This document shows, piece after piece, positions 1 through 11,747 of a stretch of 64,000 nucleotides of DNA. Source of the DNA: Streptomyces mirabilis (GTDB taxonomy: Bacteria > Actinomycetota > Actinomycetes > Streptomycetales > Streptomycetaceae); the NCBI RefSeq assembly GCF_018310535.1, contig NZ_CP074102.1, positions 9,039,360-9,103,359 on the forward strand, written 5' to 3'. The notes under the pieces are model-generated. The model had not been told where the DNA came from, searched no databases, and was given only the letters and a program-made list of their open reading frames with translations. A program made the position numbers and the translations under genes. Positions within the stretch are counted from its first letter, which is position 1; each line of letters opens with the position of its first letter.

Positions 1-417
1 CCGGGGAGTGTAAATCTAACGGCGGATCCCGACGATCATGGGAGAGACGTCAAGTGACTGACACCGCCGTGGAGTTGGAGGCCGTGGAGCCTGTCGAGAG
101 TGCCCGGTCCGGGCAGCCTGCGCCCGTGTCCGACGAGCAACTGGTCGCGATGCTGGTGGAGCGGGCCCGGTCGGAGGACCGGACAGGGTGGGCTGCTGCA
201 GCAGCTGACCAAGCGGGTCTTGGAATCTGCCCTGGAAGGCGAGATCACCGACCACCTCGGTTATGAGAAGCATGATCCGGCAGGGAAGAACAACGGCAAC
301 AGCCGCAACGGCACCCGCGCCAAGACCGTGCTGACCGACGTCGGGCCGGTGGAAGTGAAGGTGCCTCGTGACACTGCCGGCAGCTTCGAGCCGCAGATCG
401 TCAAGAAGCGGCGATCG
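1..417 (+). pseudogene. IS256 (mutator)-family transposase, N-terminal remnant
   Basis: A GTG start at 54, preceded by a GGAGAG ribosome site, opens the usual N-terminus of an IS256-type transposase. The text resembles the segment with LLQQLTKRVLESALEGEI, DHLGYEKHDP and NSRNGTRAKTVLT, and ends near EPQIVKKRR at about 417. The reading frame changes once, at about 185-190: the first 44 codons are in one frame and the rest in the next. The DDE catalytic core that should follow is missing, so the element is dead. It lies at the outer edge of the biosynthetic operon, just beyond the dpgC terminator. The first 50 bases may hold its left end, but no right inverted repeat can be paired. Family assignment is from recognisable motifs; the boundaries are uncertain. 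Confidence 0.75.
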
Positions 418-777
418 CCAGCCGCCACAAAGGCGGTGATCCTGGACTGTTGCCATGCCGAACTCGGCCTGGACGCCGACTTCCACTTCCAGTCAGGCCG
501 CCGATCTGACGGACCTCCGGCCGGTCGACGGGCTGATTTCGCGGGCGCCAGTTCGCGCTACGAGAAGGCCAAGACTCCTCTGGGCGGTCGGCTGACGCAC
601 TTCGCCCGCACGCCCGGCGACGAGGGGACGGACAGGGCGCTGGGGATGATCTGCCCGCACGCTGCACGGTTCGCCGAACAGCGGACCCGCGCCGCGTGTG
701 ACCGGCTCCCTCGTGGCGCCGCCCGTGTCCCGGAAGCCGGCCCGGAAGGCGGTGACGGCGTTCCGGGAAGCCCCGGC
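418..777. other. Non-coding stretch between IS remnant and dpgC terminator
   Basis: About 360 bases without a convincing gene. Reading frames cross it on both strands, but none resembles a known family or has a credible ribosome site. It may be decayed mobile-element sequence. Confidence 0.5.
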
Positions 778-806
778 GTGGCTCTCCGGCGAGGTCGGAG
801 AGCCAC
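778..806 (-). terminator. Intrinsic terminator-like hairpin after dpgC
   Basis: A perfect 10-bp stem (GTGGCTCTCC at 778-787, GGAGAGCCAC at 797-806) with a 9-base loop starts 10 bases past the dpgC stop. It probably ends the leftward operon. There is no obvious U tract, which is usual in Streptomyces. Confidence 0.7.
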
Positions 807-815
807 ACCGGGGCG

Positions 816-4092
<3,277 letters not shown>

Positions 4093-4160
4093 ATACGTGG
4101 CTTGCTGCGAATGAGCTGGACTGCTTTCAGCACTGCACTCGGCCCTTCTGCGTGTGGTGG

Positions 4161-5507
4161 TCAGTGGGACCCGGCCGCCTGGTCGGTGATGAACCCGGCC
4201 AGCCGGTCGATTCCCTCGGCGATGTCGGCCTGCGTCAGATAGCTGACGGACAGCCTGAGCGTGCGCTCGCCACCGCCCTGGGGGTAGAAGTACGACATCG
4301 GCGTCCAGATGACGCCGAATTCCTCGGCCGACCTGGTGAGCGCGGCGTTGTCGGCGGTGAACGGGACGTCGACGGCCAGGAAGAAGCCTCCGCTCGGAGT
4401 GTTCCAGCGGACGCCGAGACCGGCCCGGACATCGTCCGGGAAGCACGCGTCCAGCCGTCGCAGCGTGGCGTGCATGGCCTGCTCGTAGTGGGCGGACGTC
4501 TCGGTGTTGAGCTGTGAGGGACGGCCGTCCGAAGCGAGCAGCATGCCGGCGACCACCGCCTGGCTCAGCGGTGAGGTGTTCACCGTGACCATGCTCTTGA
4601 TCTTGGCGAGTTCGTCCGCGAGCAGTCCGCTGCCGCCCCTGCGGTCGGCGACGATCTGGTCCGCGACGGCGAAACCCAGCCGAGCACCGGGAAACAGCGT
4701 CTTGGAGTACGAGCCGAGATGGACCACCCGGCGCTCGCGGTCCAGGGACTTGAGCGTCGGCAGTTGCCGTCCGGGGCTCACCAGACGGTAGGGACTGTCC
4801 TCGAGGATCAGGAAGTCGTGCCGCGCGGCCAGGTCGAGGAGTTCGTGCCGGGTGCGCAGCGGCATGGTCGTACCGGACGGGTTCGAGTGGTCAGGGACGA
4901 CGTAGAACGCCCGGGGGCGGCGCCCGCGGTCCCGTTCGACGAGGAGCGCCGTCTCCAGGTCGTCGCAGCTGAACCCGTCCGGCCTCTCCGCCACCGCCGT
5001 CAGACCGATGTCGAGCAGGCCGGCGGCACCGGTGATGCCGACATAGCAGGGGCTGGACACCAGCAGCACGTCGTCGGGTCCCGGGATGAGGGCGCGCAGC
5101 GTCAGGAACATCGCCTCCTGGCACCCCACCGTGACCACGATGGACTCCGGCGGGACGTCGATGCCCTCGTCCTTGAGCAGCGAGTCGGCGATCAGGTCGC
5201 GGATCCGGCCGCTGGTCGGGCCGTACTGGAAGAGCGCGTCCCGGATCTCGCCGGATGAGCAGCCGGTCTCCACCAAGTGATCGAGGTAGCGGCGCATATG
5301 GACGAAGATCTGCTCGGTGTCGAAGAAGCCGTCGTACGGGCGGCCGGGGGCGAACGAGATCGCGTGGGGATACCGGTGGGTGACCTCGTTGAGGAAGTTC
5401 ATCGTGTCCAGCACCGGATCGCAGACGCTGGCGTGCAGCTCGTCCTGGAAGAGGTCGGCCGACGCGGTGACGGCCGCCGCCGTGCCGGCGGACTCCGTGC
5501 GGCTCAT
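4161..5507 (-). CDS. hpgT: HpgT, PLP-dependent phenylglycine aminotransferase
   Basis: A 448-residue fold-type I aminotransferase of the MocR/GntR-like aminotransferase branch, without the DNA-binding domain. In the glycopeptide pathway HpgT transaminates both 4-hydroxyphenylglyoxylate and 3,5-dihydroxyphenylglyoxylate, giving Hpg and Dpg, with tyrosine as amino donor; this regenerates 4-hydroxyphenylpyruvate. The PLP lysine is K269 in GSYSKTLFPGARLGF. The supporting residues are N209 in PDHSNPSG, D237 and Y240 in LEDSPYRL, and the arginine of PGARLGF. The ATG at 5507 overlaps the stop of the preceding gene by ATGA. Its place between the Hpg-type and Dpg-type genes suits an enzyme serving both branches. 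Confidence 0.93.
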   Translation of the reverse strand: MSRTESAGTAAAVTASADLFQDELHASVCDPVLDTMNFLNEVTHRYPHAISFAPGRPYDGFFDTEQIFVHMRRYLDHLVETGCSSGEIRDALFQYGPTSGRIRDLIADSLLKDEGIDVPPESIVVTVGCQEAMFLTLRALIPGPDDVLLVSSPCYVGITGAAGLLDIGLTAVAERPDGFSCDDLETALLVERDRGRRPRAFYVVPDHSNPSGTTMPLRTRHELLDLAARHDFLILEDSPYRLVSPGRQLPTLKSLDRERRVVHLGSYSKTLFPGARLGFAVADQIVADRRGGSGLLADELAKIKSMVTVNTSPLSQAVVAGMLLASDGRPSQLNTETSAHYEQAMHATLRRLDACFPDDVRAGLGVRWNTPSGGFFLAVDVPFTADNAALTRSAEEFGVIWTPMSYFYPQGGGERTLRLSVSYLTQADIAEGIDRLAGFITDQAAGSH

Positions 5508-6298
5508 GGGGCCACCGCGCTCTGGTGGGCCATGGCACGACCATGGAAGACGTGCGTCACGGGCGCCGGCCCGGCGACCGGGAACGTGAGCTGCCGTACG
5601 CCCGGACCGCCGTGCGCGGCCAGGAACGCGGCGGGACCCCCCGGCCTCGGATCCTCCCCCGGACCGGGTGCCATAAGGGAGAACGTCACATCCCCCGAGG
5701 CGCTGCGGACGACACGGGAACCCACCGGTGGCCCGCCGGGGCCGGAGCGGGCGGCGCCGTCCGGAGAGAAAGCGAAGGCGTCACGGTAGAAGCCCTCGTG
5801 TTCGGTGAGACGGTCCCCTTCCACGACGATCTCCACGCGCTGCGGACGGTGGCGCTCCCTCCGGCCGCGCACCGTAGGAGGCGGACTCGCCGGATCCGTC
5901 GCCCAACGCCTGCCCGAAGGCAGCCCGGTGCGGGAACCGCGGGGGAGCGGGAGCAGGGTGTGGCGGATACCGCCGAACCCGGAGATCACCGGATTTCCCC
6001 CCATGACATCGGCCAGTACGGCGCCGGCGGCCAGCGCCGAGTCCAGGGTGGCCGCCACGTCGTCGCACACGAGTGCGATGTCGGCGACACCATCGCCGTG
6101 CCGGTCCAGGTACTTCCAGCAGGCGGGGCCCGAGGTGATCAGCAGATGTGCCGTGCCCAGCCGCAGCAGTACCGAACTCCGGTCCACACCGACCGAGTCC
6201 ACCAGACGTGTGAAGCCGAGGGTGGCTGCAAGACGGTCGACGGTGGACAGTTTGTCCTTCGCGTAGACATCGATGTACGCCACATCGCGCACAACCAT
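5504..6298 (-). CDS. Degenerate, truncated HmaS/HPPD-like protein
   Basis: A 264-residue protein of the 4-hydroxymandelate synthase/HPPD vicinal-oxygen-chelate family. It aligns with the intact HmaS at 15186 from the first residues (VAYIDVYAKDK against IAYVELYTLEK) through SGFGGIRHTLLP. The iron ligands appear lost: H151 of the intact copy is R154 here, H231 is Q236 (PGVRQLTF against PGVQHLAF), and the C-terminal third with the glutamate ligand is missing. It should not be a working dioxygenase. It still has an excellent GAGGAGGT ribosome site just before the ATG, an open frame, and an ATGA overlap with hpgT, so it is probably translated. It may be a relic that keeps hpgT coupled, or a non-catalytic partner. 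It is the first gene of the leftward Dpg operon. Confidence 0.8.
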   Translation of the reverse strand: MVVRDVAYIDVYAKDKLSTVDRLAATLGFTRLVDSVGVDRSSVLLRLGTAHLLITSGPACWKYLDRHGDGVADIALVCDDVAATLDSALAAGAVLADVMGGNPVISGFGGIRHTLLPLPRGSRTGLPSGRRWATDPASPPPTVRGRRERHRPQRVEIVVEGDRLTEHEGFYRDAFAFSPDGAARSGPGGPPVGSRVVRSASGDVTFSLMAPGPGEDPRPGGPAAFLAAHGGPGVRQLTFPVAGPAPVTHVFHGRAMAHQSAVAP

Positions 6299-6537
6299 GA
6301 GAGCACCTCCTCAAGGCGCTGGAGCCGCTGGAGAACCGGCGCACGGCACGGGGGCGATGCGGTCGGTGAGCGGAAATTCAGATAAGCGCAGCCCGTGCTT
6401 CTGGCGGCGGATAAAGGAAAGTGGAGAATGCCTGACGCCCGCGGCGCCGAGGGCCGGAAATTCCGCTGAACGGAACGTGCTGGATAGAACTATGACCTGC
6501 CGCGGCCGGGTCGATCAATACTTGCCCGCGTCGGTGC

Positions 6538-6567
6538 GTTCAACTGACGCCGGGGCCGGGGTTGGAC
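6538..6567. promoter_or_regulatory. Possible StrR-type activator box (degenerate)
   Basis: GTTCAACTG, 12 bases, then GGGTTGGAC, resembling the GTTCRActG-N11-CRgtYGAAC palindrome known for StrR and its relatives. It lies at the 3' edge of pdh and about 240 bases upstream of the leftward hmaS-like/hpgT/dpg operon. The right half-site matches poorly (6 of 9 against the better sites), so this is the weakest of three. Confidence 0.5.
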
Positions 6568-6580
6568 AGCCGCCGAGCGG

Positions 6581-7663
6581 CTAGCGCAGCCGCCAGCCGC
6601 GCTCTTGGAGGGTGTTCTCCACCAGCGCGACCGACTCCTGGGCCACGCTGAGGTACACCACACCCGCGAGCCGGCCCGTGGCGTGCTCCAGACGAACGTC
6701 CTCGATGTTGACGCCCGAGCGGCCGGCGTCGGTGAACAGCCGGGCCATCTCGCCGGGCTGGTCGCCGATCAGCACCGACACGGCCGCGTACCGCACGGGG
6801 CGGCCGTCGTGCTTGCCGGGGATCCGGGCGCGCCCTGTGTTGCCCTGGCGCAGTACGTCCTCGATGACCTCGGCACCGTGGGCGCGCTTGGCGTCGTCCG
6901 TCGCTGCCATCGCGCGCAGACCGCCGATGGTGGTGTCCAGGTCGGCCGCCAGCTCTTCGAGGAGGTCGGCCACGACGCCCGCGTTGGCGCTGAGGATGTC
7001 GACCCACAGCCGCGGGTCCGAGGCGGCGATCCGGGTGAGATCCCGGATGCTGGGACCCGCCAGGCTCACGGCCCGCCCTTCCGCCTGCGTCAGCCGCATG
7101 GCGACCAGGCTCGCCACCAGATGGGGCATGTGCGACACCAGCCCGACCGCCATGTCGTGCGCCGCAGCGCCCATCACCACGGGCGTGGCGCCGCACAGGG
7201 CCACCAGTTCCAGCGCCGTGTTGAGGGTCTCCGTGTCGGTCTCGGCGGTGGGCGTGAGCACCCACGCACGCCCCTCGAAGAGGTCACCCCGGGCCGCCAG
7301 CGGGCCGCTGCGCTCGGCGCCGGCCATGGGGTGTCCGCCGATGTAGCGGCGCATGTCGCAGTCCAGCGCGCCGAGGTCCTGTTCCAACCCGCCCTTGACC
7401 CCGGCGACGTCCGTGTAGTGACGTGCCACGCCCTCGTCCTGGAGTGCCCGCAGGACCCGGCCGACCATGGCCGGGGGTACGGCGACGACCGCCAGATCCA
7501 CCACTCCCTCGGGTGGCTGTCCGGTGCCGGAACCGAGCGACGCGGCCGTGCGGACCGCGAGCGGATCGAGATCCCTCAGATGCACGTTCACGCCCCGGTT
7601 GCTGAGCGCCAGCGCCGCGGAAGTGCCTATCAGTCCTGTACCGACCACAACGGCGGAGAGCAT
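6581..7663 (-). CDS. Prephenate dehydrogenase with ACT domain
   Basis: A 360-residue TyrA-type enzyme. It oxidatively decarboxylates prephenate to 4-hydroxyphenylpyruvate, the substrate of HmaS, so the cluster secures its own Hpg precursor. The N-terminal Rossmann motif is VVVGTGLIGTSAAL. GHPMAGAERSG and the catalytic-region SHMPHLVA follow, and residues about 285-360 form an ACT domain (VSVLIGDQPGEMARLF), a typical allosteric tyrosine-binding module. The ATG at 7663 begins directly at the Rossmann strand; the 75 residues further upstream in the same frame have no family resemblance and are excluded. The ribosome site is weak. Similar cluster-borne prephenate dehydrogenases accompany glycopeptide Hpg genes. 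Confidence 0.92.
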   Translation of the reverse strand: MLSAVVVGTGLIGTSAALALSNRGVNVHLRDLDPLAVRTAASLGSGTGQPPEGVVDLAVVAVPPAMVGRVLRALQDEGVARHYTDVAGVKGGLEQDLGALDCDMRRYIGGHPMAGAERSGPLAARGDLFEGRAWVLTPTAETDTETLNTALELVALCGATPVVMGAAAHDMAVGLVSHMPHLVASLVAMRLTQAEGRAVSLAGPSIRDLTRIAASDPRLWVDILSANAGVVADLLEELAADLDTTIGGLRAMAATDDAKRAHGAEVIEDVLRQGNTGRARIPGKHDGRPVRYAAVSVLIGDQPGEMARLFTDAGRSGVNIEDVRLEHATGRLAGVVYLSVAQESVALVENTLQERGWRLR

Positions 7664-7884
7664 GGGAGCTGTATCCGTTTCTTCGGGATGTCCGGACGGG
7701 GTCTTCGAGCGCGAAGAGAAAGGTACGGGACCGGGAATCCGGAAGGGAAACGTGTGTGGGGGGAATGCGCTGGAACACATGGGGGAATGCGCGAGATACG
7801 TGGGAGGAAATGACGAGCGGATGCCCGCCGATCCACGCGGGAACGCGATGTCTGGCAGCTCCCCGTGGGTCGGCAGGCACCGGT

Positions 7885-8967
7885 TCACTCGGCGACGGAT
7901 GTGACAGGGATGGACCGGACGCGGTCGTCCAGTTCCTGGGCGAACTCCCGCCAGGTGTTGGAGTACTGTCGGGCGAGGTTCACGACCAGGCCGCCGCAGT
8001 GCGGCGGCACCGCCGACGTCAGTCTGGCCAGTTCCTCCCCCTGGACCGCGTTGTGCTGCAGGAGGCGGAGCAGATGGCGGCCCTCCTCCTTGTGGCGCAG
8101 CGACGGATCCCGCAGCAGCTTCTCGATCACCGAGACGGGATCCAACTGTGCGTCCCGCACGCGGCGTTCGGCCTTGGCCCGCGTCGTGGGCGTCTCGGCC
8201 GCCGCCTTGGCCGGCTTGCCGCCGACCGCAGTGGCACCGTGACCGAGTACGGCATCCTCTCCGGACTCGATGCGACGCCGTACGTCGCTCACCGTCGCCG
8301 GAGAGATCCCAGCCAGCCGGGCGATCTCCCGCAGCGAGGCGCCCGGGTTCTCGGCGATCGCCTGGGCCGCCCGTCTGCGGCCCTCTGTGCTGTCGAGGGG
8401 GCGGGTCTTGCCGTCGCGGCCGACGCGGACGCCCAACTGCGGCAGACTGTCGGTCAGTCGGCGCCGGATCGCCGCCACCGTCCGGGTGCCCAGCCCCGAC
8501 GCCTTGGCGATGGCCCGGTCGGACATGTGCGGATGGGACATGATGATGCGTTCCGCCGCCGTGCGACGGTCGACCTGTGACAGCGGAAGCCCGTGGGCGG
8601 CGTTCGCCTCGACAGCCCGAAGGAACGCTTCTTCGCTCGTGCCGTCGAAGAACTCGACGTCGATCGTCGCCAGGCCCTTCCGCAGCGTGGCGAGATAGCG
8701 GTGCATGCCGTCGATGACCCGCATGGTGGCGCTGTGTACGAGGATCGGCGCTAACGGCCCGTCTAATTCGGCTAGTTGTGAGACATGGCTGTGATCCGGC
8801 CCTTCGGACCGGGGTGAATCTCCTGGCAGCAGCGTCGCGATAGGAACGGTGACGATTTCCGTTGCGTTGAGTACGGCGGCCCTGCGGGGCGCCCTCCCTT
8901 CCGGTGCTCTGTCGAGTGAGTCGGTGCGTGACTGATGCAACCTTCTACCCTCCCCCGTTGACTTCAT
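7885..8967 (-). CDS. StrR-family pathway-specific transcription activator
   Basis: A 360-residue ParB/KorB-like regulator of the StrR/Bbr/Tei15 type that switches on glycopeptide and lipodepsipeptide clusters. It has an N-terminal ParB-like region (about 40-135; VIDGMHRYLATLRKG) and a first helix-turn-helix at about 149-170 (SDRAIAKASGLGTRTVAAIR). A second HTH-like segment lies at 211-232 (SLREIARLAGISPATVSDVR). Codon 72 (Leu) is TTA, which in Streptomyces is read only by the bldA tRNA and often marks developmentally timed regulators. Likely targets are three palindromes at 6538, 15012 and 21978. The ATG at 8967 lacks a strong ribosome site, so the start is moderately sure. Confidence 0.92.
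   Translation of the reverse strand: MKSTGEGRRLHQSRTDSLDRAPEGRAPRRAAVLNATEIVTVPIATLLPGDSPRSEGPDHSHVSQLAELDGPLAPILVHSATMRVIDGMHRYLATLRKGLATIDVEFFDGTSEEAFLRAVEANAAHGLPLSQVDRRTAAERIIMSHPHMSDRAIAKASGLGTRTVAAIRRRLTDSLPQLGVRVGRDGKTRPLDSTEGRRRAAQAIAENPGASLREIARLAGISPATVSDVRRRIESGEDAVLGHGATAVGGKPAKAAAETPTTRAKAERRVRDAQLDPVSVIEKLLRDPSLRHKEEGRHLLRLLQHNAVQGEELARLTSAVPPHCGGLVVNLARQYSNTWREFAQELDDRVRSIPVTSVAE
8752..8754 (-). promoter_or_regulatory. TTA (bldA-dependent) codon in the StrR-type activator
   Basis: The plus-strand TAA here is read as TTA, codon 72 of the activator (8967 minus 213, in frame). TTA is rare in Streptomyces and its tRNA, bldA, accumulates late, so this codon could delay expression of the whole cluster. 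Confidence 0.8.
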
Positions 8968-9524
8968 CTCAGAATCCGTCCGTCCTCCGTGACTCAGGCA
9001 TTCGCTGGATGGAGACGCCTGCCACGGAGCCGTGCCTGGTGCCCTGGGCCACCGTCAGCGCCCCTCCCTCGAGGTGATGTTGCGCGTTGTCGTGCGAATG
9101 CCCGCTTCGGTAAGACGGGTCCCATCGTCACCACGGGTCCTGCACACTGTCGAGCCATCCGACTCGGGCGGTTTTTGTCAGAGATGTGCGAGATTCTGTA
9201 CTTCTGTGCTGTGGCGGAAAGAGGTCACCTGGCTGTGGTCGAGGGCCTATCCGGAGCCGAGTCCGTGGTATTGCGGTGGGATACCGCAGTGGCGTGCCGA
9301 CGACCTCGCCCCAGGTCAGCGCTTCGCCGATGGCCCCGGACGATGCGCACCCGCCAAGTGACTCGTGAGTACCGGAGTCCGGTGTCGAGCCCGGCGCCGA
9401 CCAGCGCTGTCGCGCCTTGATGGACGAACCTTTGCCGAACGCACGTCCGATGGGGGCGGTACGGGCGGCACCGTGATCACGCACTGCCATCGGTCGACGA
9501 CACTCCGCGGTGCCGGAAACGGCG
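8968..9524. other. Intergenic region upstream of the activator
   Basis: About 560 bases without a convincing gene. It must hold the promoter of the leftward activator gene. I could not pick a secure -10/-35 pair, nor a StrR-like palindrome. Short frames here have no family resemblance. Confidence 0.5.
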
Positions 9525-9556
9525 CGGGCCCGGTCCGCCGTGGCGAACCGGGCCCG
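9525..9556 (-). terminator. Terminator hairpin after the two-component operon
   Basis: A perfect 10-bp stem, CGGGCCCGGT (9525-9534) with ACCGGGCCCG (9547-9556), and a 12-base loop, 12 bases past the response-regulator stop. Confidence 0.75.
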
Positions 9557-9568
9557 GGACGGCGCACG

Positions 9569-10255
9569 TCAGTCGTCGGCGGCACTTGTCGACCCCGGGG
9601 TGACGAGCCCCGATTCATAGGCCAGGACGATCGCCTGGGCGCGGTCGCGCAGACTGAGCTTGAACAGAACGCGTGTCACATGGGTCTTGACGGTCGTCTC
9701 GCTCACGTGGAGCCGCGCGGCGAGTTCGGCGTTGCTCAGTCCCTTGGCCAGCAGCTTGAGCACCTCCAGCTCGCGAGGTGTGAGGTCCGACACATCGCGG
9801 CGCAGGGTCGCGACCGCGTTGTCCCGGGGTGCGAAACGCTCTATCAGGCGCCGGGTGATCGTCGGCGCGAGCAGCGCGTCTCCGGAGCGCACCAGCCGAA
9901 CGGCGGACACCAGGTGCTCGGGCGAGACGTCCTTCAGCAGGAATCCGCTGGCTCCCGCGGTCAGCGCCGCGTACACATACTCATCCAGGTCGAATGTGGT
10001 CAGGATGATGACGCGCGGTGGATCCACCGCTTGCTGTGACAGGATGCGCCGGGTCGCCTCCAGTCCGTCCAGCTCGGGCATTCGGATGTCCATGAGCACG
10101 ACATCGGGCAGGGTGCGGCGGACCAGGGTGATGGCCTCCTCGCCGTCCGCGGCCTCGCCCACCACGTCGATCCCGTCGGCAGCGAGGATCAGCTTGAAGC
10201 CGGTGCGGACCAGCGCCAGATCGTCGGCGATCACCACACGCAGCGGGTCGGTCAC
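9569..10255 (-). CDS. NarL/LuxR-family response regulator
   Basis: A 228-residue two-domain regulator. The receiver (about 1-125) has the acidic pair D11-D12, the phospho-acceptor D56 in VVLMDIRMPE, T86-T87 in ILTTFD, and K108 in GFLLKDVS. The output domain (about 160-225) is a LuxR-type HTH (LTPRELEVLKLLAKGLSNAELA, cut here into its parts: LTPRELEVL and SNAELAARLHVSETTVKTHV). Its start overlaps the kinase stop by ATGA. The pair faces away from the MacB-like transporter at 11748, the usual layout when such a system senses a compound and controls the pump. Confidence 0.93.
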   Translation of the reverse strand: MTDPLRVVIADDLALVRTGFKLILAADGIDVVGEAADGEEAITLVRRTLPDVVLMDIRMPELDGLEATRRILSQQAVDPPRVIILTTFDLDEYVYAALTAGASGFLLKDVSPEHLVSAVRLVRSGDALLAPTITRRLIERFAPRDNAVATLRRDVSDLTPRELEVLKLLAKGLSNAELAARLHVSETTVKTHVTRVLFKLSLRDRAQAIVLAYESGLVTPGSTSAADD

Positions 10256-11541
10256 ACGTCCTCCAACGGAATCGCGGCGTGCACGCGGTAACCGCCGGCG
10301 GGCACTTCGCCCGCTTCCAGATTGCCCCCGTACAGGCTGAGGCGTTCCCGCAGCCCGATCAGTCCCCGGCCGCTGCCGGAACGGGCTGCCGCGGTGCGGG
10401 TACCGCCGGTGTCGGTCACCTCGAGCCGTAGCATACGGGGAGTGTAGTCAATCGCGATCTTCACGCGGGCCCCTTCGGCATGTTTGACCGTATTGGTCAG
10501 CGCCTCCTGCACCACCCGGTACGCGGTGAGGTCGACGCCTGCCGGCAGCGGCGTCTCGAAGCCCGTCACGACCAGTTCGACCGGAACGCCGGTGGAGCGG
10601 AGCCGGGCGGCCAGCGACGCGATCTGGCCCAGCCGCGGGGGAGGAGCGAGAGTGGCGGTCCCGGCCGGATCCGTGTCCTCGGCGTTCATCGTCAGTAGGC
10701 CCATCACATGGCGCAGTTCGGTCATCGCGGCCCGCCCGCCGGACTCGACGGCGAGCATCGCCTGCTCGGCCTGGTCGGGAGCGGTCATGATCACCTTCCG
10801 TGCCGCCCCGGCCTGCACCACCATCACACTGACGTTGTGTGTGACCACGTCGTGCAGCTCGCGTGCGATGCGGGACCGCTCCTGCTCGACGGCCCGCCGC
10901 GTCGCCGCCTCCTGTTCTTCCTCCAGACTTCGCACCCGGTGCTTCCACGTGTGGATCGCGTGCGAGGCGATCCCTATCGGGATCAGCAGCAGGAAGGTGA
11001 CGACACCGGAACGGATGGAGGGCACGCTCGCCTTGTGGGTCCCCATGATCAGCCCGGCCCCGACCAGCGTGCTGGCCGTCGCAAGGATCTGGTACGGGCT
11101 GTACATCGAGGCGCTGAACGCCGCGACCACACTGACGATGAAGGTGAACGTGGGGTCGAAACCGGGACTCAGGTGGTAAATCTGCGAGGCGCCGATCACC
11201 ACCCAGAACGTTGCGAGCGGATAGCGCCGGCGGGTGACGAGCGCCAGCCCGGTCAGCGCGGCCAGCAACACCTGCCACGGCTGGGCGGCCCCGTAGTGGT
11301 GCGCCAGCGGACTGGGACCGGCCGGGCCCGGCGGCAGCGGCACACCGGGCGGAGCCCCGGGGTCCGTGGAGTAGTCCGCCCTGCTGAGAGCGTCGTTCAC
11401 GGTCCCGGCGGTCAGAGCGATGGCGAGGAGCGCGTCGGTCGCCCAGGCGCGGCGGGACAACCGCGGAGGCGGGCTCGTGGCCGGCCGCAGCGCCGCCGCC
11501 ACGCCCGCTTTCCATCGGTCCACGATCTCTGATCTGTTCAC
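10252..11541 (-). CDS. Sensor histidine kinase (HisKA_3 type)
   Basis: A 429-residue membrane kinase, partner of the response regulator at 9569. The N-terminal half (about 35-195) has four to five hydrophobic membrane segments, including FTFIVSVVAAFSA and VVTFLLLIPIGIA, with little extracellular sequence. The dimerisation/phospho-acceptor motif is RIARELHDVVTHN with H230. The HATPase_c domain follows, with N-box VVQEALTNTVKHA and G-box GSGRGLIGLRERL. The GTG at 11541 is chosen because upstream in-frame sequence is not membrane-like and reads into the divergent promoter region; longer starts are formally open. Such intramembrane-sensing kinases often respond to cell-envelope-active antibiotics. 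Confidence 0.88.
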   Translation of the reverse strand: MNRSEIVDRWKAGVAAALRPATSPPPRLSRRAWATDALLAIALTAGTVNDALSRADYSTDPGAPPGVPLPPGPAGPSPLAHHYGAAQPWQVLLAALTGLALVTRRRYPLATFWVVIGASQIYHLSPGFDPTFTFIVSVVAAFSASMYSPYQILATASTLVGAGLIMGTHKASVPSIRSGVVTFLLLIPIGIASHAIHTWKHRVRSLEEEQEAATRRAVEQERSRIARELHDVVTHNVSVMVVQAGAARKVIMTAPDQAEQAMLAVESGGRAAMTELRHVMGLLTMNAEDTDPAGTATLAPPPRLGQIASLAARLRSTGVPVELVVTGFETPLPAGVDLTAYRVVQEALTNTVKHAEGARVKIAIDYTPRMLRLEVTDTGGTRTAAARSGSGRGLIGLRERLSLYGGNLEAGEVPAGGYRVHAAIPLEDV

Positions 11542-11747
11542 GCGGCCAGTGTGGCAACTCGGCCGGTACGTGACATCCCTCGACGTGAGGATCGCGTCCG
11601 CACCCTCCTCGTACGACCTTTGGACGACCCGGAACGTCCGTCCTCCGCACGGTGGACTCGACTTCGTCAGCTTGCCGGACGTCCGCACCCGTGGCCCGCA
11701 CCTAGCGTCGGGACGGCACGAAAGCCGAGTCGACCGTGGAGGACCCC
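11542..11747. promoter_or_regulatory. Divergent promoter region, kinase/ABC transporter
   Basis: 206 bases separate the leftward kinase and the rightward ABC genes. Two similar GGA(A)CGTCCG elements occur at about 11631-11640 and 11676-11684, and a -10-like TAGCGT lies at about 11703-11708. These could be response-regulator sites, but that is inference. Confidence 0.4.

Noticed and set aside
1..417. Intact insertion sequence
   Set aside because: The frame is shifted and the catalytic core is missing, so only a remnant is claimed.
420..500. Caspase-like LDCCHAE motif in frame with the IS remnant
   Set aside because: Isolated short match; no histidine box or domain around it and no gene structure.
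4161..5507. MocR-type transcription regulator
   Set aside because: No N-terminal winged-helix domain; only the aminotransferase part is present, and context fits HpgT.
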